Below, piece after piece: positions 37,618-47,011 of a stretch of DNA of 64,000 bases; position 1 is the stretch's first letter, and each line of letters starts with the position of its first letter. The stretch spans positions 1-64,000 of the forward strand of contig NZ_LWQU01000043.1 of assembly GCF_001650635.1 (NCBI RefSeq), given 5' to 3'. The notes beneath the pieces were generated by a model. It saw nothing but the letters and a program-made list of their open reading frames with translations. It made no database searches and was not told the DNA's origin. The stretch is from Magnetospirillum moscoviense. GTDB lineage: Bacteria; Pseudomonadota; Alphaproteobacteria; Rhodospirillales; Magnetospirillaceae. Both the position numbers and the translations under genes were made by a program.

Positions 37618-38424
37618 ATGACGGACAAGGGCAAGCATACGGGCGCGGTCAGCCGGCGAGGTCTTCTCGCCCAGACCGTGCGCGCGGCCTGCGGGGCGGG
37701 GGTTCTTGCCCTGCTTCTGGCCGTGCCTGCCCGTAAGCGGGCCGAAGCCGTCGCGTTGCGTCCTCCGGGGGCGATCGCCGCCGATGATTTCCTGTCGGCC
37801 TGCGTTCGCTGCGGTTTGTGCGTCCGTGATTGCCCCTACGATACCCTGAAATTGTCCGATATCGGCGACGGCCAGCCCTTGGGCACGCCGTTCTACAACG
37901 CCCGCTCGGTGCCGTGCGAGATGTGCGAGCACATCCCCTGCGTCACCGCCTGCCCGACCGGCGCCCTGGACAAAAGCCTGACCGACATCCGAGACGCCCG
38001 CATGGGCACGGCGGTCCTGGTCGGCCAGGAAACCTGCCTGAATTTCCTGGGCTTACGCTGTGACGTCTGTTACCGCGTCTGCCCCCTGATCGACCAGGCC
38101 ATCACCCTGGAACGCCATCACAACGAGCGGACCGGCAAGCACGCCATGTTCATTCCCACTGTGCACACCGACAAGTGCACCGGCTGCGGCAAGTGCGAGA
38201 AGGGCTGCGTGCTGGACGAGGCGGCGATCCGGGTGCTGCCGCACAATCTGGCGGTGGGCGTCTTGGGTGCCCATTACCGCCTGGGTTGGAAGGAAAAGGA
38301 AAAGGCCGGAAAGTCGCTGATCGACGGCATCATCGACCTTCCCGACCGTATGCCCGAACCGCCGGCGGCGATGCCCAGCCCCGAGCGTCTGCCCGGCGGC
38401 GGCTTCAAGGAGTTCAAGCCATGA
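37618..38424 (+). CDS. napG: Ferredoxin-type electron transfer protein NapG
   Basis: A 268-residue periplasmic iron-sulfur protein, with a Tat-type signal (SRRGLLAQ) followed by a hydrophobic stretch. Four Cys groups fit four [4Fe-4S] clusters: [40 protein letters not shown] and [11 protein letters not shown]. With NapH it forms a quinol-oxidising module feeding NapC/NapB. ATG 37618 is used; an in-frame GTG six bases earlier is possible. It overlaps napH by four bases. Confidence 0.92.
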   Translation: MTDKGKHTGAVSRRGLLAQTVRAACGAGVLALLLAVPARKRAEAVALRPPGAIAADDFLSACVRCGLCVRDCPYDTLKLSDIGDGQPLGTPFYNARSVPCEMCEHIPCVTACPTGALDKSLTDIRDARMGTAVLVGQETCLNFLGLRCDVCYRVCPLIDQAITLERHHNERTGKHAMFIPTVHTDKCTGCGKCEKGCVLDEAAIRVLPHNLAVGVLGAHYRLGWKEKEKAGKSLIDGIIDLPDRMPEPPAAMPSPERLPGGGFKEFKP

Positions 38425-39356
38425 GCGCCGAACTCCACCCCGGCCGCACCAAAGCCCTGTCCCAAGGCTGGCTGGCCGCCCACAAATGGCTGCTGGCCCG
38501 CCGTTTGGCCCAATTCGGCTTCCTGGCCCTGTTCCTGACCGGCCCGCTGTTCGGCCTGTGGATCACCAAGGGCACGCTGGCCGCCAGCCTGACCCTGAAC
38601 GTCCTGCCGTTGGCCGACCCGATGATGGTGGCCCAGGCTTTCCTGGCGCGCCATGTCGTCGAAACCAGTGCCTTGGTGGGCGCCGCCATCGTGCTGGTGG
38701 CCTATGGCCTGGTGGGTGGGCGGACCTATTGTTCGTGGGTGTGCCCGGTCAATGTGGTGACCGATCTGGCCGCCTGGCTGCGCGCCCGCTTCGGCCTCAA
38801 GGAAGGCTGGAGCCTGGACCGGCGCACCCGCTTCGTCGTCCTGGGCGGCGTCCTGGTCGCCTCGGCGGCCACCGGCACCATCGCCTGGGAATTCGTCAAC
38901 CCCGTCACCATCCTGCATCGCGGTCTGGTCTATGGCGGATTGTTCACCGCTGGATCGGCGCTCTTGGTGACGCTGGCCTTGTTCCTGTTCGACTTGGGCG
39001 TGGCCTCACGGGGCTGGTGCACCCATCTGTGCCCGGTCGGCGCCTTCTATGGCCTGCTGGGCAGCCGCAGCCTGGTGCGGGTCACGGCAAGGCGTCGCGA
39101 CGCCTGCGACAATTGCATGGAATGCTTCGCCGTGTGCCCCGAGCGACATGTGATCGCCCCGGCACTGCGCGGCAAGTCGGCCGGTGCCGGCCCGGTGATC
39201 ACTTCCCGCGACTGTACCAATTGCGGGCGGTGCATCGATGTCTGCGCCAAGAATGTTTTCGAGTTCGGGACCCGCTTTCGCAACGGTTTGGACGATGTCG
39301 ATCACATCGTGCCGCCGGCGAAGGAAGGACCCGGGAATGTCGCGCGGGCGGGCTGA
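38421..39356 (+). CDS. napH: Membrane ferredoxin-type protein NapH
   Basis: A 311-residue inner-membrane protein with four main helices, two cytoplasmic CxxxCP motifs (CSWVCPV and CTHLCPVG) and a C-terminal pair of [4Fe-4S] motifs ([11 protein letters not shown] and [11 protein letters not shown]). NapH oxidises quinol together with NapG and passes electrons to the nitrate reductase. The start overlaps the napG stop (ATGA). The last part is followed at once by the napB region. Confidence 0.92.
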   Translation: MSAELHPGRTKALSQGWLAAHKWLLARRLAQFGFLALFLTGPLFGLWITKGTLAASLTLNVLPLADPMMVAQAFLARHVVETSALVGAAIVLVAYGLVGGRTYCSWVCPVNVVTDLAAWLRARFGLKEGWSLDRRTRFVVLGGVLVASAATGTIAWEFVNPVTILHRGLVYGGLFTAGSALLVTLALFLFDLGVASRGWCTHLCPVGAFYGLLGSRSLVRVTARRRDACDNCMECFAVCPERHVIAPALRGKSAGAGPVITSRDCTNCGRCIDVCAKNVFEFGTRFRNGLDDVDHIVPPAKEGPGNVARAG

Positions 39357-39405
39357 GATGGCCGACGCCCAAGGAAATGGAAGTTCTGGAAGGGGAGTGA
39401 CCGCT

Positions 39406-39852
39406 GTGAAAATCAAGATCATGGCCATCGCCGTCGCCCTGGGGCTCGCCCTGGGTCAGGTTGCAGGTTTCAAAGACGCCGTGGCGGCCGATGTGCGGGC
39501 GCTCCGGGACTCGCCGGTCAGCGCGCCGGACAAGGCGCCCGACGTCTACAAGGTGCAAGACGGCGTCAAGCACGAACGCGCCTATCGGCAGCAGCCGCCG
39601 TTGGTGCCGCATGCCACCGAGAAGTACGAGATCGACCTGAAGGTCAATCAGTGCCTGCGTTGCCACGAATGGCCCTATTCCGACCAGGAAAAGGCGCCGA
39701 AGATTTCCGACCTCCACTACATCGACCGCAATGGCGTCCGTCAGGATACCGTCAACGGCAACCGCTATTTCTGCACGCAGTGCCATGTGTCGCAGGTCGA
39801 TGCCAAGCCGCTGGTGGAAAACAAGTTCCAGCCCGCGGTCACGGGCCGCTGA
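39406..39852 (+). CDS. napB: Diheme cytochrome c NapB
   Basis: The small periplasmic subunit of nitrate reductase, transferring electrons to NapA. It has a signal peptide beginning with the GTG at 39406 (KIKIMAIAVALGLALGQVAG) and two heme motifs, CLRCH and CTQCH, with the NapB features YRQQPPLVPHATEKYEI and FCTQCHVSQVDAKPLV. The GTG start has AGGGGAG nine bases upstream; an ATG at 39358 just after the napH stop would add 16 residues before the signal peptide and is less likely. Length, about 148 residues, is normal. Confidence 0.88.
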   Translation: MKIKIMAIAVALGLALGQVAGFKDAVAADVRALRDSPVSAPDKAPDVYKVQDGVKHERAYRQQPPLVPHATEKYEIDLKVNQCLRCHEWPYSDQEKAPKISDLHYIDRNGVRQDTVNGNRYFCTQCHVSQVDAKPLVENKFQPAVTGR

Positions 39853-39883
39853 TACCCTTCGAGAGTAGGAAAGGATCACGGCC

Positions 39884-40531
39884 ATGAGCAACGACACCGA
39901 CGGCAAACAGCCCAGCCTGATGTGCCAGGCGTGGGAATTGCTGCGAAAGCCCACCGGCCGCTGGTCGCTGGGAGCCATCCTGATCGTCGGCTTCGCCACC
40001 GGCATCATCTTCTGGGGCGGCTTCAACTGGGCGATGGAACTGACCAACACCGAGGCGTTCTGCCTGTCCTGTCACGAGATGGAGCAAAACGTCTATCGCG
40101 AGTATCGCGGCACCATCCACGACCAGAACCGCTCGGGCGTGCGGGCGACCTGCCCGGACTGCCACGTTCCGAAGCCGTGGGTCTACAAGATAAAGCGCAA
40201 GATCCAGGCCTCGAACGAGGTGCTGCATAAGATCCTGGGCTCGATCGACACCCGCGAGAAGTTCGAGGCCAAGCGCCTGGACCTGGCCAAGAATGTCTGG
40301 CTGGCGATGAAGGAGACGGATTCGCGGGAATGCCGCAACTGTCACACCTTCAGCGCCTTCGACCTGAGCCGTCAGCAAAAGCGCGCCCAGATCCGCCACG
40401 ACGAGGCCGTCGAGGAAGGCAAGACCTGTATCGACTGCCACAAGGGCGTCGCTCACAAGCTGCCCGACGGTGCCTTCAACGCCGAGCGCGAGATGAACGA
40501 GACCTGGAACGCCGTCCACAAGAAGAAGTAA
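39884..40531 (+). CDS. napC: Tetraheme quinol dehydrogenase NapC
   Basis: A 215-residue membrane-anchored cytochrome that takes electrons from quinol to NapB/NapA. It has a short cytoplasmic start, one membrane helix (about 25-46) and four heme motifs: CLSCH, CPDCH, CRNCH and CIDCH. The sequence closely parallels NirT at 15464, including KIQASNEVLHKILG, so the two arose by duplication. AGGAAAGG lies ahead of the start. It ends the nap operon before a strong terminator. Confidence 0.95.
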   Translation: MSNDTDGKQPSLMCQAWELLRKPTGRWSLGAILIVGFATGIIFWGGFNWAMELTNTEAFCLSCHEMEQNVYREYRGTIHDQNRSGVRATCPDCHVPKPWVYKIKRKIQASNEVLHKILGSIDTREKFEAKRLDLAKNVWLAMKETDSRECRNCHTFSAFDLSRQQKRAQIRHDEAVEEGKTCIDCHKGVAHKLPDGAFNAEREMNETWNAVHKKK

Positions 40532-40546
40532 GGCGGTGAAAGAAAA

Positions 40547-40583
40547 GGGGCGCTCCGGGTGACCGGGGCGCCCCATTCCTTTT
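40547..40583. terminator. Bidirectional terminator after napC
   Basis: A twelve-pair stem (40547-40558 with 40563-40574, one G-U, loop GTGA) is followed by ATTCCTTTT on the plus strand and by TTTTCTTTC on the minus strand. It lies between the convergent napC and the gene ending at 40599. Confidence 0.8.
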
Positions 40584-40598
40584 AGGCAAATGAAAGGC

Positions 40599-42086
40599 TC
40601 AGGCTGCGTTCCAGCTGATGCCGAACGAGCCCAGGGTCTTGGAAAGCAGGGCGATCTTCTTGGCCCGGTCCTCGCCCGAGGCACCGGCGACATATTCGCT
40701 CAGGAAGGTGGGATCGCGCAGATAGGTCTGCAGGACCGGCCCGACCGCCGCCAGCGGCTCGCCCTCGATGAAGGTGCCCTTGCGGGCCAGATCGACCAGG
40801 GTCAGAACCTTCTGAGCCGCACCGCCGCCCTTTTTCTCGATCTGCTCGAACAGGCGGGCGCGCTTCAGCAGTTCCATCTGGGCCTGCTCGACCTTGGCCA
40901 TGGCCGGATACTTCTCGTTCTCCGGCAGCCACGACCCCTTCAGCGCCTTGTAGATGGTGGTCAGGGTCTGCATTTTCGGCACCGGCGGTTCCGGGCCGCC
41001 GATGGTGCGCGGCACGAAATCCTGGTCGCCGAAATAATGGTCGATGAAGGTCTTCAGCGTGTTGCGGTTGGTCGGTCCGATGGCCAGGGTGGTCAGGGTC
41101 ATCAGATAGGCCAGCCGGTCGGCGACCACCTTGCGCTCGCGCAGCAGGTCGGTGACGCCTTCGGTGGTGATCCAGCGGTTCTGGCGGCGTTCCAGATTGC
41201 CGACGGTCTTGGCCCCGCCGCAGATGTCGCCGCCGTTCCACAATTTGCGGAACATGTCGAAGATCGCCTGGATTTCGATTTCCGGCTCGGCCGAGCGCAG
41301 CGGGTCCTTGGCCGCCAGCGTGCGCAGCAGGCCGTATTCGACGGAATTGCGGCAGTTGGGGGCGACGCCGCTGGCGATCAGGGCGTTGATTTCGCTCATG
41401 ACCGGGGCGGCGGTCTCGCGCACCTGCAAGGCGCCGCGCCACAAGTCGGCCAAATCGGTACAACGGTCTTCCAGACGGTCGGCGAAGCCCAGCAACTGGT
41501 CCAGCGCCTGGTCCGACCGTAAGGTCTCGGCCAGCCACGGTTCCATGAAGGTGAACAGTGGGGTTCCCTTGGTCTGGCTCAGCAGGGCGACCAGGGTGGT
41601 CGCCTTGTCGCGCCAAGTCTTTTGCTGGAACAGGACTTCGGTCAGCAGGCGGCCGATCTGGTGGTCGCGCTCGGCCCCCGAGGCGCGCACGGCCTCGACC
41701 TGCTTCAGGAAGGTGGCGGCGGTAACGCTGGGGACCGGCTTTTCCTTGTCCTCGTCCCACGCCTTGCGAACGCCGGTGCTGACCAGCGTGTGCAGTTCCT
41801 TGACCCGGGTGGCGGCGCTGACATTCTTGGCCTTGGCCTGCAGGGTGCCGACCTTATCGACGGCATTCATCAGCACGCGGCCGGAATCGCTCAGGCGCTT
41901 CAGATACTTGGAGGAATGAACCAACTCAGACGGCGTGATGACCAGCGGGTCAAGAAAACTGCCGAGATAACGGCCCATCATCTCGCGGGCGGCGACGCTC
42001 GCGAAATCCTCGATGTTGGTGCAATAGGACCGCTCGACAACGTCCCCGGAGGCATCGTTGTTGTCGTCCTTTACTGGATTGTTCAT
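40599..42086 (-). CDS. Unrecognised 495-residue soluble protein
   Basis: A 495-residue protein without signal peptide or membrane helices, rich in Leu, Ala and charged residues and predicted mostly helical. Recognisable local patterns are YLGSFLDPLVITPSELV near the start, WLAETLRSDQALDQLLGFADRLEDR in the middle, and LVDLARKGTFIEGEPLAAVGPVL followed by a conserved-looking C-terminus (YLRDPTFLSEYVAG). I do not recognise a family. The start at 42086 is chosen because the frame continues upstream through noncoding-looking sequence. A perfect palindrome lies 44 bases upstream. It is convergent with napC. Confidence 0.75.
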   Translation of the reverse strand: MNNPVKDDNNDASGDVVERSYCTNIEDFASVAAREMMGRYLGSFLDPLVITPSELVHSSKYLKRLSDSGRVLMNAVDKVGTLQAKAKNVSAATRVKELHTLVSTGVRKAWDEDKEKPVPSVTAATFLKQVEAVRASGAERDHQIGRLLTEVLFQQKTWRDKATTLVALLSQTKGTPLFTFMEPWLAETLRSDQALDQLLGFADRLEDRCTDLADLWRGALQVRETAAPVMSEINALIASGVAPNCRNSVEYGLLRTLAAKDPLRSAEPEIEIQAIFDMFRKLWNGGDICGGAKTVGNLERRQNRWITTEGVTDLLRERKVVADRLAYLMTLTTLAIGPTNRNTLKTFIDHYFGDQDFVPRTIGGPEPPVPKMQTLTTIYKALKGSWLPENEKYPAMAKVEQAQMELLKRARLFEQIEKKGGGAAQKVLTLVDLARKGTFIEGEPLAAVGPVLQTYLRDPTFLSEYVAGASGEDRAKKIALLSKTLGSFGISWNAA

Positions 42087-42129
42087 GTCCGTCCGCCCAG
42101 GCCTTCTCTCCTGGGTCCCCAATGTGCAC

Positions 42130-42141
42130 AGTCTTAAGACT
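42130..42141 (-). promoter_or_regulatory. Perfect 12-base palindrome upstream of the 495-residue protein gene
   Basis: AGTCTTAAGACT is a perfect palindrome, 44 bases before the start codon. Its position suggests an operator, but no matching regulator is recognised. Chance occurrence cannot be excluded. Confidence 0.4.
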
Positions 42142-42170
42142 AACGCAAAACTTTTTCCCAAAAAACAGGT

Positions 42171-42863
42171 TTAGGCCCTAGGCGACGTGATGTCGACCGT
42201 CAGTTCGCCCACACCTTCGACACTGCCGACAAGGTGGTCGCCGGGGTGCACCGGGCCGACCCCTTCCGGGGTTCCGGTATAGATCAGATCGCCGGCCGAC
42301 AGGTGGTAGTACTGCGACAAATGGGCGATGATTTCCGGGATCGACCAGATCATGTCGGCGATGTCGCCCTTTTGACGGATCTCGCCATTGACCTTCAGGC
42401 CGATGGCCCCGGTCATGATCGGCTGGCTGGCCTTGATGATCGGTGTGATCGGGGCCGAGAACTCGAACGACTTGCCCAGGTCCCACGGGCGGCCCTTGTC
42501 GCGGGCGGCGAATTGCAGGTCGCGCCGGGTCATGTCCAGGCCGACGGCATGGCCGAAGACCGCCTTGGCGGCGGCTTCGGGGCCGGCCTGATAGACCGAG
42601 GCCCCCAGTGCGACCACCAACTCGATCTCGTGATGCAGGTTGGCGGTGGCCGGCGCATAGGGGATGGCGCCGCCGCCGGGTACCAGGCAGTCGGGCGATT
42701 TCGAGAAATAGAAGGGCGGCTCGCGGTTGGGGTCCGACCCCATCTCACGCGCATGGCCGGCATAGTTGCGGCCGACGCAGAACACCCGGCGGACCGGATA
42801 AAGGGCGGTTTCACCCACCACCGGCACGGCCGGTTGGGCAAGCGGAAACAGAAGTGCGGTCAT
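42171..42863 (-). CDS. Fumarylacetoacetate hydrolase family protein
   Basis: A 230-residue enzyme of the FAH superfamily. It has the family signatures FCVGRNYAGHAREMG, the metal-binding HHEIELVVALG (Glu residues) and KSPDCLVPGGG. Members cleave or hydrate acylpyruvates or oxo acids in aromatic degradation; the exact substrate is unknown. ATG 42863 follows GGGAGCC; the longer frame from 42899 is weaker. It is divergent from the aromatic-type ABC transporter genes, so a link with aromatic catabolism is plausible. Confidence 0.88.
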   Translation of the reverse strand: MTALLFPLAQPAVPVVGETALYPVRRVFCVGRNYAGHAREMGSDPNREPPFYFSKSPDCLVPGGGAIPYAPATANLHHEIELVVALGASVYQAGPEAAAKAVFGHAVGLDMTRRDLQFAARDKGRPWDLGKSFEFSAPITPIIKASQPIMTGAIGLKVNGEIRQKGDIADMIWSIPEIIAHLSQYYHLSAGDLIYTGTPEGVGPVHPGDHLVGSVEGVGELTVDITSPRA

Positions 42864-43104
42864 CCCAGGCTCCCGGTCTGGTGGTGCCCCAGGATGCACC
42901 CGACCGCGCGGAAGGACAATCCCCGTCGCTGTGGGGTTCGTGTTGCATCGCCATGGTAATACGCACTAAAGTACCGATTTAACGGCGGCCAACGCCGAGC
43001 AATAATGTCCGCCTCCGACCAGGAGGCGAAGGGGCCGATCCGAGCCCCGATCGTGGAGGCAACAGCGCCCGGCGAAGACGGGCCGGTCTAGGAGTAGGGA
43101 CGAC

Positions 43105-44301
43105 ATGGATTCCAAACCCGTTTCCCGCAGGACGATCCTGCAGGGTGCCGCCGTGGCCGGTCTGGCCGGGGCTTCCGGCTTCGTGCCGACCAAGTTCGCC
43201 ATCGGCAACACCGCCAAGGTCAAGGTCGGCATCATGCTGCCCTATTCCGGCACCTATGCCGGCCTGGGCGAGGCGATCACCAACGGCATGAAGATGGCCA
43301 TCGCCGAAAAGGGTGGCAAGCTGGGCGGCCGCGACATCGAATATGTCGCCGTCGATGACGAATCCGATCCGGCCAAGGCGCCCGAGAACGCCAACAAGCT
43401 GGTGACCGGCGAGAAGGTCGATTTCGTGGTCGGCACCGTCCATTCCGGCGTCGCCATGGGCATGGTCAAGGTGACCAAGCAGTCGGGCACCATCACCATC
43501 ATCCCCAATGCCGGCGCCAACGCCGCCACCGGGCCGATGTGCTCGCCCAACATCTTCCGCACCTCGTTCTCGAACTGGCAGACCACCTTCCCGCTGGGCA
43601 AGGTCGCCATCGAGAAGGGCTACAAGAACGTCGTCACCATGACGTGGAAGTACGCCGCCGGCGAAGAGATGATTGGCGCCTTCGAGGAACATTTCACCAG
43701 CCGCGGCGGCCGCATCGCCCGTCAGATCCTGGTGCCGTTCCCCAATGTCGAGTTCCAGGCCAACCTGACCGAGATCGCGGCCTTGAAGCCCGATGCGGTG
43801 ATGTGCTTCTTCGCCGGTGCCGGCGCCTTGAAGTTCGTCAAGGATTACGCCGCCGCCGGTCTGAAGGGCATTCCGCTGATCGGCCCAGGCTTCCTGACCG
43901 ACGGCGTGCTGAAGGGCCAGGGCGAGGCGGCGGAAGGCATCCTGACCACGCTGCATTACGCCGACAACCTGGACACGCCGGTCAACAAGACCTTCCGCGC
44001 CGCTTATGAAAAGCAGTTCGGCAAGGGTGCTGACGTCTATGCCGTGCAGGGATATGACGCCGGCCAGTTGCTGGTCCAGTCGATGGCTGCCGTGAAGGGC
44101 GACACCTCGGCCCAGCCGGCCCTGATCGCGGCGATGGAAAAGGCCGAGATCAAGAGCCCGCGCGGCAATTTCACCTTCTCGAAGGCCCACAACCCGATCC
44201 AGGACATCTATCTGCGCGAGGTCAAGAACGGCCAGGAAATGGTGCTGGGAGTGGCCCAAAAGGGCCTGATCGACCCGGCACGCGGCTGCATGGCCGTCTA
44301 A
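43105..44301 (+). CDS. ABC transporter substrate-binding protein (Leu/aromatic-acid type)
   Basis: A 398-residue periplasmic binding protein of the Peripla_BP_6 group with a Tat-like signal (SRRTILQ) and features such as KVGIMLPYSGTYAGLGEAITNGMKMA and VVGTVHSGVAMGMVKV. This group binds branched amino acids, amides or aromatic acids. The downstream benzoate-CoA ligase suggests benzoate or a related acid as ligand, which is inference. It heads a cluster with two permeases and two ATPases, separated from the first permease by a terminator-like hairpin. Confidence 0.9.
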   Translation: MDSKPVSRRTILQGAAVAGLAGASGFVPTKFAIGNTAKVKVGIMLPYSGTYAGLGEAITNGMKMAIAEKGGKLGGRDIEYVAVDDESDPAKAPENANKLVTGEKVDFVVGTVHSGVAMGMVKVTKQSGTITIIPNAGANAATGPMCSPNIFRTSFSNWQTTFPLGKVAIEKGYKNVVTMTWKYAAGEEMIGAFEEHFTSRGGRIARQILVPFPNVEFQANLTEIAALKPDAVMCFFAGAGALKFVKDYAAAGLKGIPLIGPGFLTDGVLKGQGEAAEGILTTLHYADNLDTPVNKTFRAAYEKQFGKGADVYAVQGYDAGQLLVQSMAAVKGDTSAQPALIAAMEKAEIKSPRGNFTFSKAHNPIQDIYLREVKNGQEMVLGVAQKGLIDPARGCMAV

Positions 44302-44315
44302 CGGACAGGATTTGC

Positions 44316-44353
44316 CCGCCGCCGTTCCGCAAAGGATCGGCGGCGGTTTTCTT
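44316..44353 (+). terminator. Partial terminator between binding protein and permease
   Basis: A stem of nine pairs plus a second short stem around a T-T mismatch (44316-44328 with 44334-44346, loop GCAAA) is followed by TTTTCTT. It likely ends most transcripts after the binding-protein gene and so gives it higher expression than the permeases. Confidence 0.75.
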
Positions 44354-44374
44354 CAAAGGGTGGGCAAAAACCAT

Positions 44375-45235
44375 ATGGATGTTTGGTTCTTCCTGATCCA
44401 GGCGCTGAACGGGGTCCAGTACGGATTGCTGCTGTTCCTGGTGGCCAGCGGACTGACCCTGATCTTCGGGATCATGGGCATCATCAACCTGGCCCATGGT
44501 TCGTTCTACATGCTGGGCGCCTATACCGCCTATTGGCTGGCCTTGAAGACCGGCTCGCTGCTGGCGGCTTTGGTCTTGTCGCTGCCCATTGCCGCTCTGG
44601 TCGGCTTTGGCATCGAAACGCTGCTGGTGCGTGCCCTTTACAAGCGCGACCATCTGGATCAGGTCCTGCTGACCTATGGCCTGATCTTGGTGTTCAACGA
44701 GGCGCAGAAGCTGATCTGGGGCTCGGATGTCCATGCCGTCGCTATGCCGGCGGTGCTGAATTGGTCGTTTCCGCTGACCGACAATTTGTCCTATCCCATC
44801 TATCGCCTGGTCATTTCCGCCGTCTGCGCCGTCGTGGCGCTGGGCATGTGGTGGGTGATCGCCAAGACTCGCTTCGGCATGTGGGTCCGGGCCGGGGCAA
44901 GCAACCGCGAGATGGTCCAGGCCCTGGGCATCAACGTCAAACTGCTATTCGGGCTGGTCTTCGCCATCGGCGCCGCCCTGGCCGGCCTGGCCGGCGCCAT
45001 CGCCGCCCCGGTCAGTTCGGTCTATCCCGGCATGGGTGATTCCGTGCTGATCTTGTGTTTCGTGGTGGTGGTGATCGGCGGCGTCGGCTCGGTCAAGGGT
45101 GCCTTTCTGGGCGCCATCCTGATCGGCCTGGCCGACACCTTCGGCCGGGTGCTGGTGCCCGACTTCGCCAGCTTCTCGGTCTATGCGGTGATGGCGGCGG
45201 TGCTGCTGTGGAAGCCCAAGGGGCTGTTCGCATGA
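44375..45235 (+). CDS. Branched-chain-type ABC permease (LivH family)
   Basis: A 286-residue inner-membrane permease with about eight helices. The LivH family pattern is seen in GLTLIFGIMGIINLAHGSFYMLGAY near the start and in the EAA-like loop LGINVKLLFGLVFAIGAALAGLAGAIAAP. It forms the translocation pore with the LivM-type subunit. The first in-frame ATG after the terminator, 44375, is preferred. The stop overlaps the next gene (ATGA). Confidence 0.92.
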   Translation: MDVWFFLIQALNGVQYGLLLFLVASGLTLIFGIMGIINLAHGSFYMLGAYTAYWLALKTGSLLAALVLSLPIAALVGFGIETLLVRALYKRDHLDQVLLTYGLILVFNEAQKLIWGSDVHAVAMPAVLNWSFPLTDNLSYPIYRLVISAVCAVVALGMWWVIAKTRFGMWVRAGASNREMVQALGINVKLLFGLVFAIGAALAGLAGAIAAPVSSVYPGMGDSVLILCFVVVVIGGVGSVKGAFLGAILIGLADTFGRVLVPDFASFSVYAVMAAVLLWKPKGLFA

Positions 45236-46230
45236 GCCGGCTGCCTCGCCCCGTCGCCATTGCGCTTCTGGCCCTGGTGGTCCTGCTGGCGGCCTATCCG
45301 CTGTATGGCGCCTGGCTGTTTCCGGCCAAGCACGCCTTCCTGATGCAAAAGATCACCGGCATCATGATCCTGGCCATCATGGCCATGAGCCTGGACCTGT
45401 TGGTCGGCATCGCCGGCATGGTCAGCCTGGGCCATGCCGCCTTTTTCGGCCTGGGCGGCTATATGCTGGCGATCCTGTCGCCCGAATACGAGGCGGCCAA
45501 CATCTGGATCGTCCTGCCGGCCGCCTTGGCAATTGTGGCCGCAGTGGCGGCCATCATCGGCGCGCTTTCGATCCGCACCACCGGCATCTCGTTCATCATG
45601 ATCACCCTGGCCTTCGGGCAGATGGGCTTCTACTTCTTCAATGATTCGCGCCTGGCCGGCGGATCGGATGGCGCCTACATCTACGTCATGCCGGCGGTCG
45701 AGATCGCCGGCATCAGCCTGATGAACCTGGAAAACAAGCTGGTGTTCTATTACCTGGTTTTCGGCCTGTTCATCGGCGCCTATCTGCTGTTGAAGGTGCT
45801 GCTGGCCTCGCCGTTCGGCCGGGTGGTCCAGGCCATCGGCGTCAACGAGAGCCGGGTCAAGGGCCTGGGCTTCAATCCCGACCATTACAAGCTGGTGGCC
45901 TTCGTCATCGGCGCCACCATCGCTGGCCTGGCCGGCTTCCTGGGCGCCGCCCAATACGGCTTCGTCAATCCGGCGATGCTGTCGTGGCACCAGTCGGGCA
46001 CCGCCCTGGTGATGGTGATCCTGGGCGGCATGGGCACCATCTTTGGCCCGGCCTTGGGCGCCTTCGTGCTGGAACTGGCCCGGATGGGCTTCGAGGGCAT
46101 GACCGAGCATTGGCTGCTGCCGATGGGCCTGTTCGTCATCGCCGTGGTGTTGCTGCTGCCCAAGGGGCTGGCCGGGCTGCTGCTGCAATTGGGCGCCAAG
46201 CCGGCGCCCGAGCCGGAGGACGAGGCATGA
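45232..46230 (+). CDS. Branched-chain-type ABC permease (LivM family)
   Basis: A 332-residue membrane permease with about nine helices. Family motifs are MSLDLLVGIAGMVSLGHAAFFGLGGY and the conserved loop ESRVKGLGFNPDHYKLVAFVIGATIAGLAGFL. It pairs with the LivH-type protein. Both ends overlap neighbours by four bases (ATGA), marking a tight operon. Confidence 0.92.
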   Translation: MSRLPRPVAIALLALVVLLAAYPLYGAWLFPAKHAFLMQKITGIMILAIMAMSLDLLVGIAGMVSLGHAAFFGLGGYMLAILSPEYEAANIWIVLPAALAIVAAVAAIIGALSIRTTGISFIMITLAFGQMGFYFFNDSRLAGGSDGAYIYVMPAVEIAGISLMNLENKLVFYYLVFGLFIGAYLLLKVLLASPFGRVVQAIGVNESRVKGLGFNPDHYKLVAFVIGATIAGLAGFLGAAQYGFVNPAMLSWHQSGTALVMVILGGMGTIFGPALGAFVLELARMGFEGMTEHWLLPMGLFVIAVVLLLPKGLAGLLLQLGAKPAPEPEDEA

Positions 46231-47009
46231 GCGCCCCCAAATCCTCCCCCGAATCCTCCATCGTTCTGGAAACCCGCGAGCTGACCAAGGCGTTCGGCGG
46301 CCTGGTGGCGGTCAATTCGGTGTCGATCGTGGTGCGCGAGGGCGAGCCCCACGCGGTGATCGGTCCCAACGGCGCCGGCAAAAGCACCTTCGTCAACCTG
46401 CTGACCGGGCATCTGCCGGCCTCGGGCGGGCAGGTGCTGTTTCGCGGTCGCGACATCACCAGCCTGCCGGCGCATCGCATCAGCCGGCTGGGCATCGGGC
46501 GCAGCTATCAGAAGACCAACATCTTCCCGACCTTTACGGTGTTCGAGAATTGCCGCCTGGCGGCGCAGTCGCGGCTGTCAAGCTCGATGCGCTTCTTCCG
46601 TCCGGCCCGCGCCCTGGCCGACGTCAATGCCCGTGCCGAACGGGCGATGGAGCTGGCCGGGCTGGCGGCGCGTTCGGGCCGGGTCGCCGGCACCATGTCC
46701 TATGGCGAGCAACGCCAGTTGGAAATCGCCATGGTGCTGGCCACCGGCCCCGACGTGCTGGTGCTGGACGAGCCGCTGGCCGGTATGGGCCGGGAAGAAA
46801 GCGAGCGGATGGTCACCCTTCTCAAGGGGCTGGCCGCCCAGTACACCCTGGTCCTGGTCGAGCACGACATGGATGCGGTGTTCAGCCTGGCCCACACCTT
46901 GACGGTGATGGTCAACGGCACGCTGCTGGAAAGTGGCCCGGTCGACGTGGTGCGCGCCTCGCAGGCGGTGCAGGACGCCTATCTCGGTGACGGGGCGGAG
47001 GCCTATTGA
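46227..47009 (+). CDS. ABC transporter ATP-binding protein (LivG family)
   Basis: A 260-residue ATPase: Walker A GPNGAGKS, Q-loop SYQKTNIFP, signature motif region MSYGEQRQLEIAM (the signature SYGEQ replaces LSGGQ, normal for LivG), Walker B LVLDEPLAGMG and the switch His in VEHDMDAVF. It couples ATP hydrolysis to uptake. It overlaps the LivM-type gene by four bases, and the next ATG is two bases after its stop. Confidence 0.94.
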   Translation: MSAPKSSPESSIVLETRELTKAFGGLVAVNSVSIVVREGEPHAVIGPNGAGKSTFVNLLTGHLPASGGQVLFRGRDITSLPAHRISRLGIGRSYQKTNIFPTFTVFENCRLAAQSRLSSSMRFFRPARALADVNARAERAMELAGLAARSGRVAGTMSYGEQRQLEIAMVLATGPDVLVLDEPLAGMGREESERMVTLLKGLAAQYTLVLVEHDMDAVFSLAHTLTVMVNGTLLESGPVDVVRASQAVQDAYLGDGAEAY

Positions 47010-47011
47010 CC

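Noticed and set aside
35017-37932. A 971-codon open frame on the minus strand opposite napA
   Set aside because: napA is unmistakable on the plus strand; the opposite frame has no recognisable domain and biased composition.
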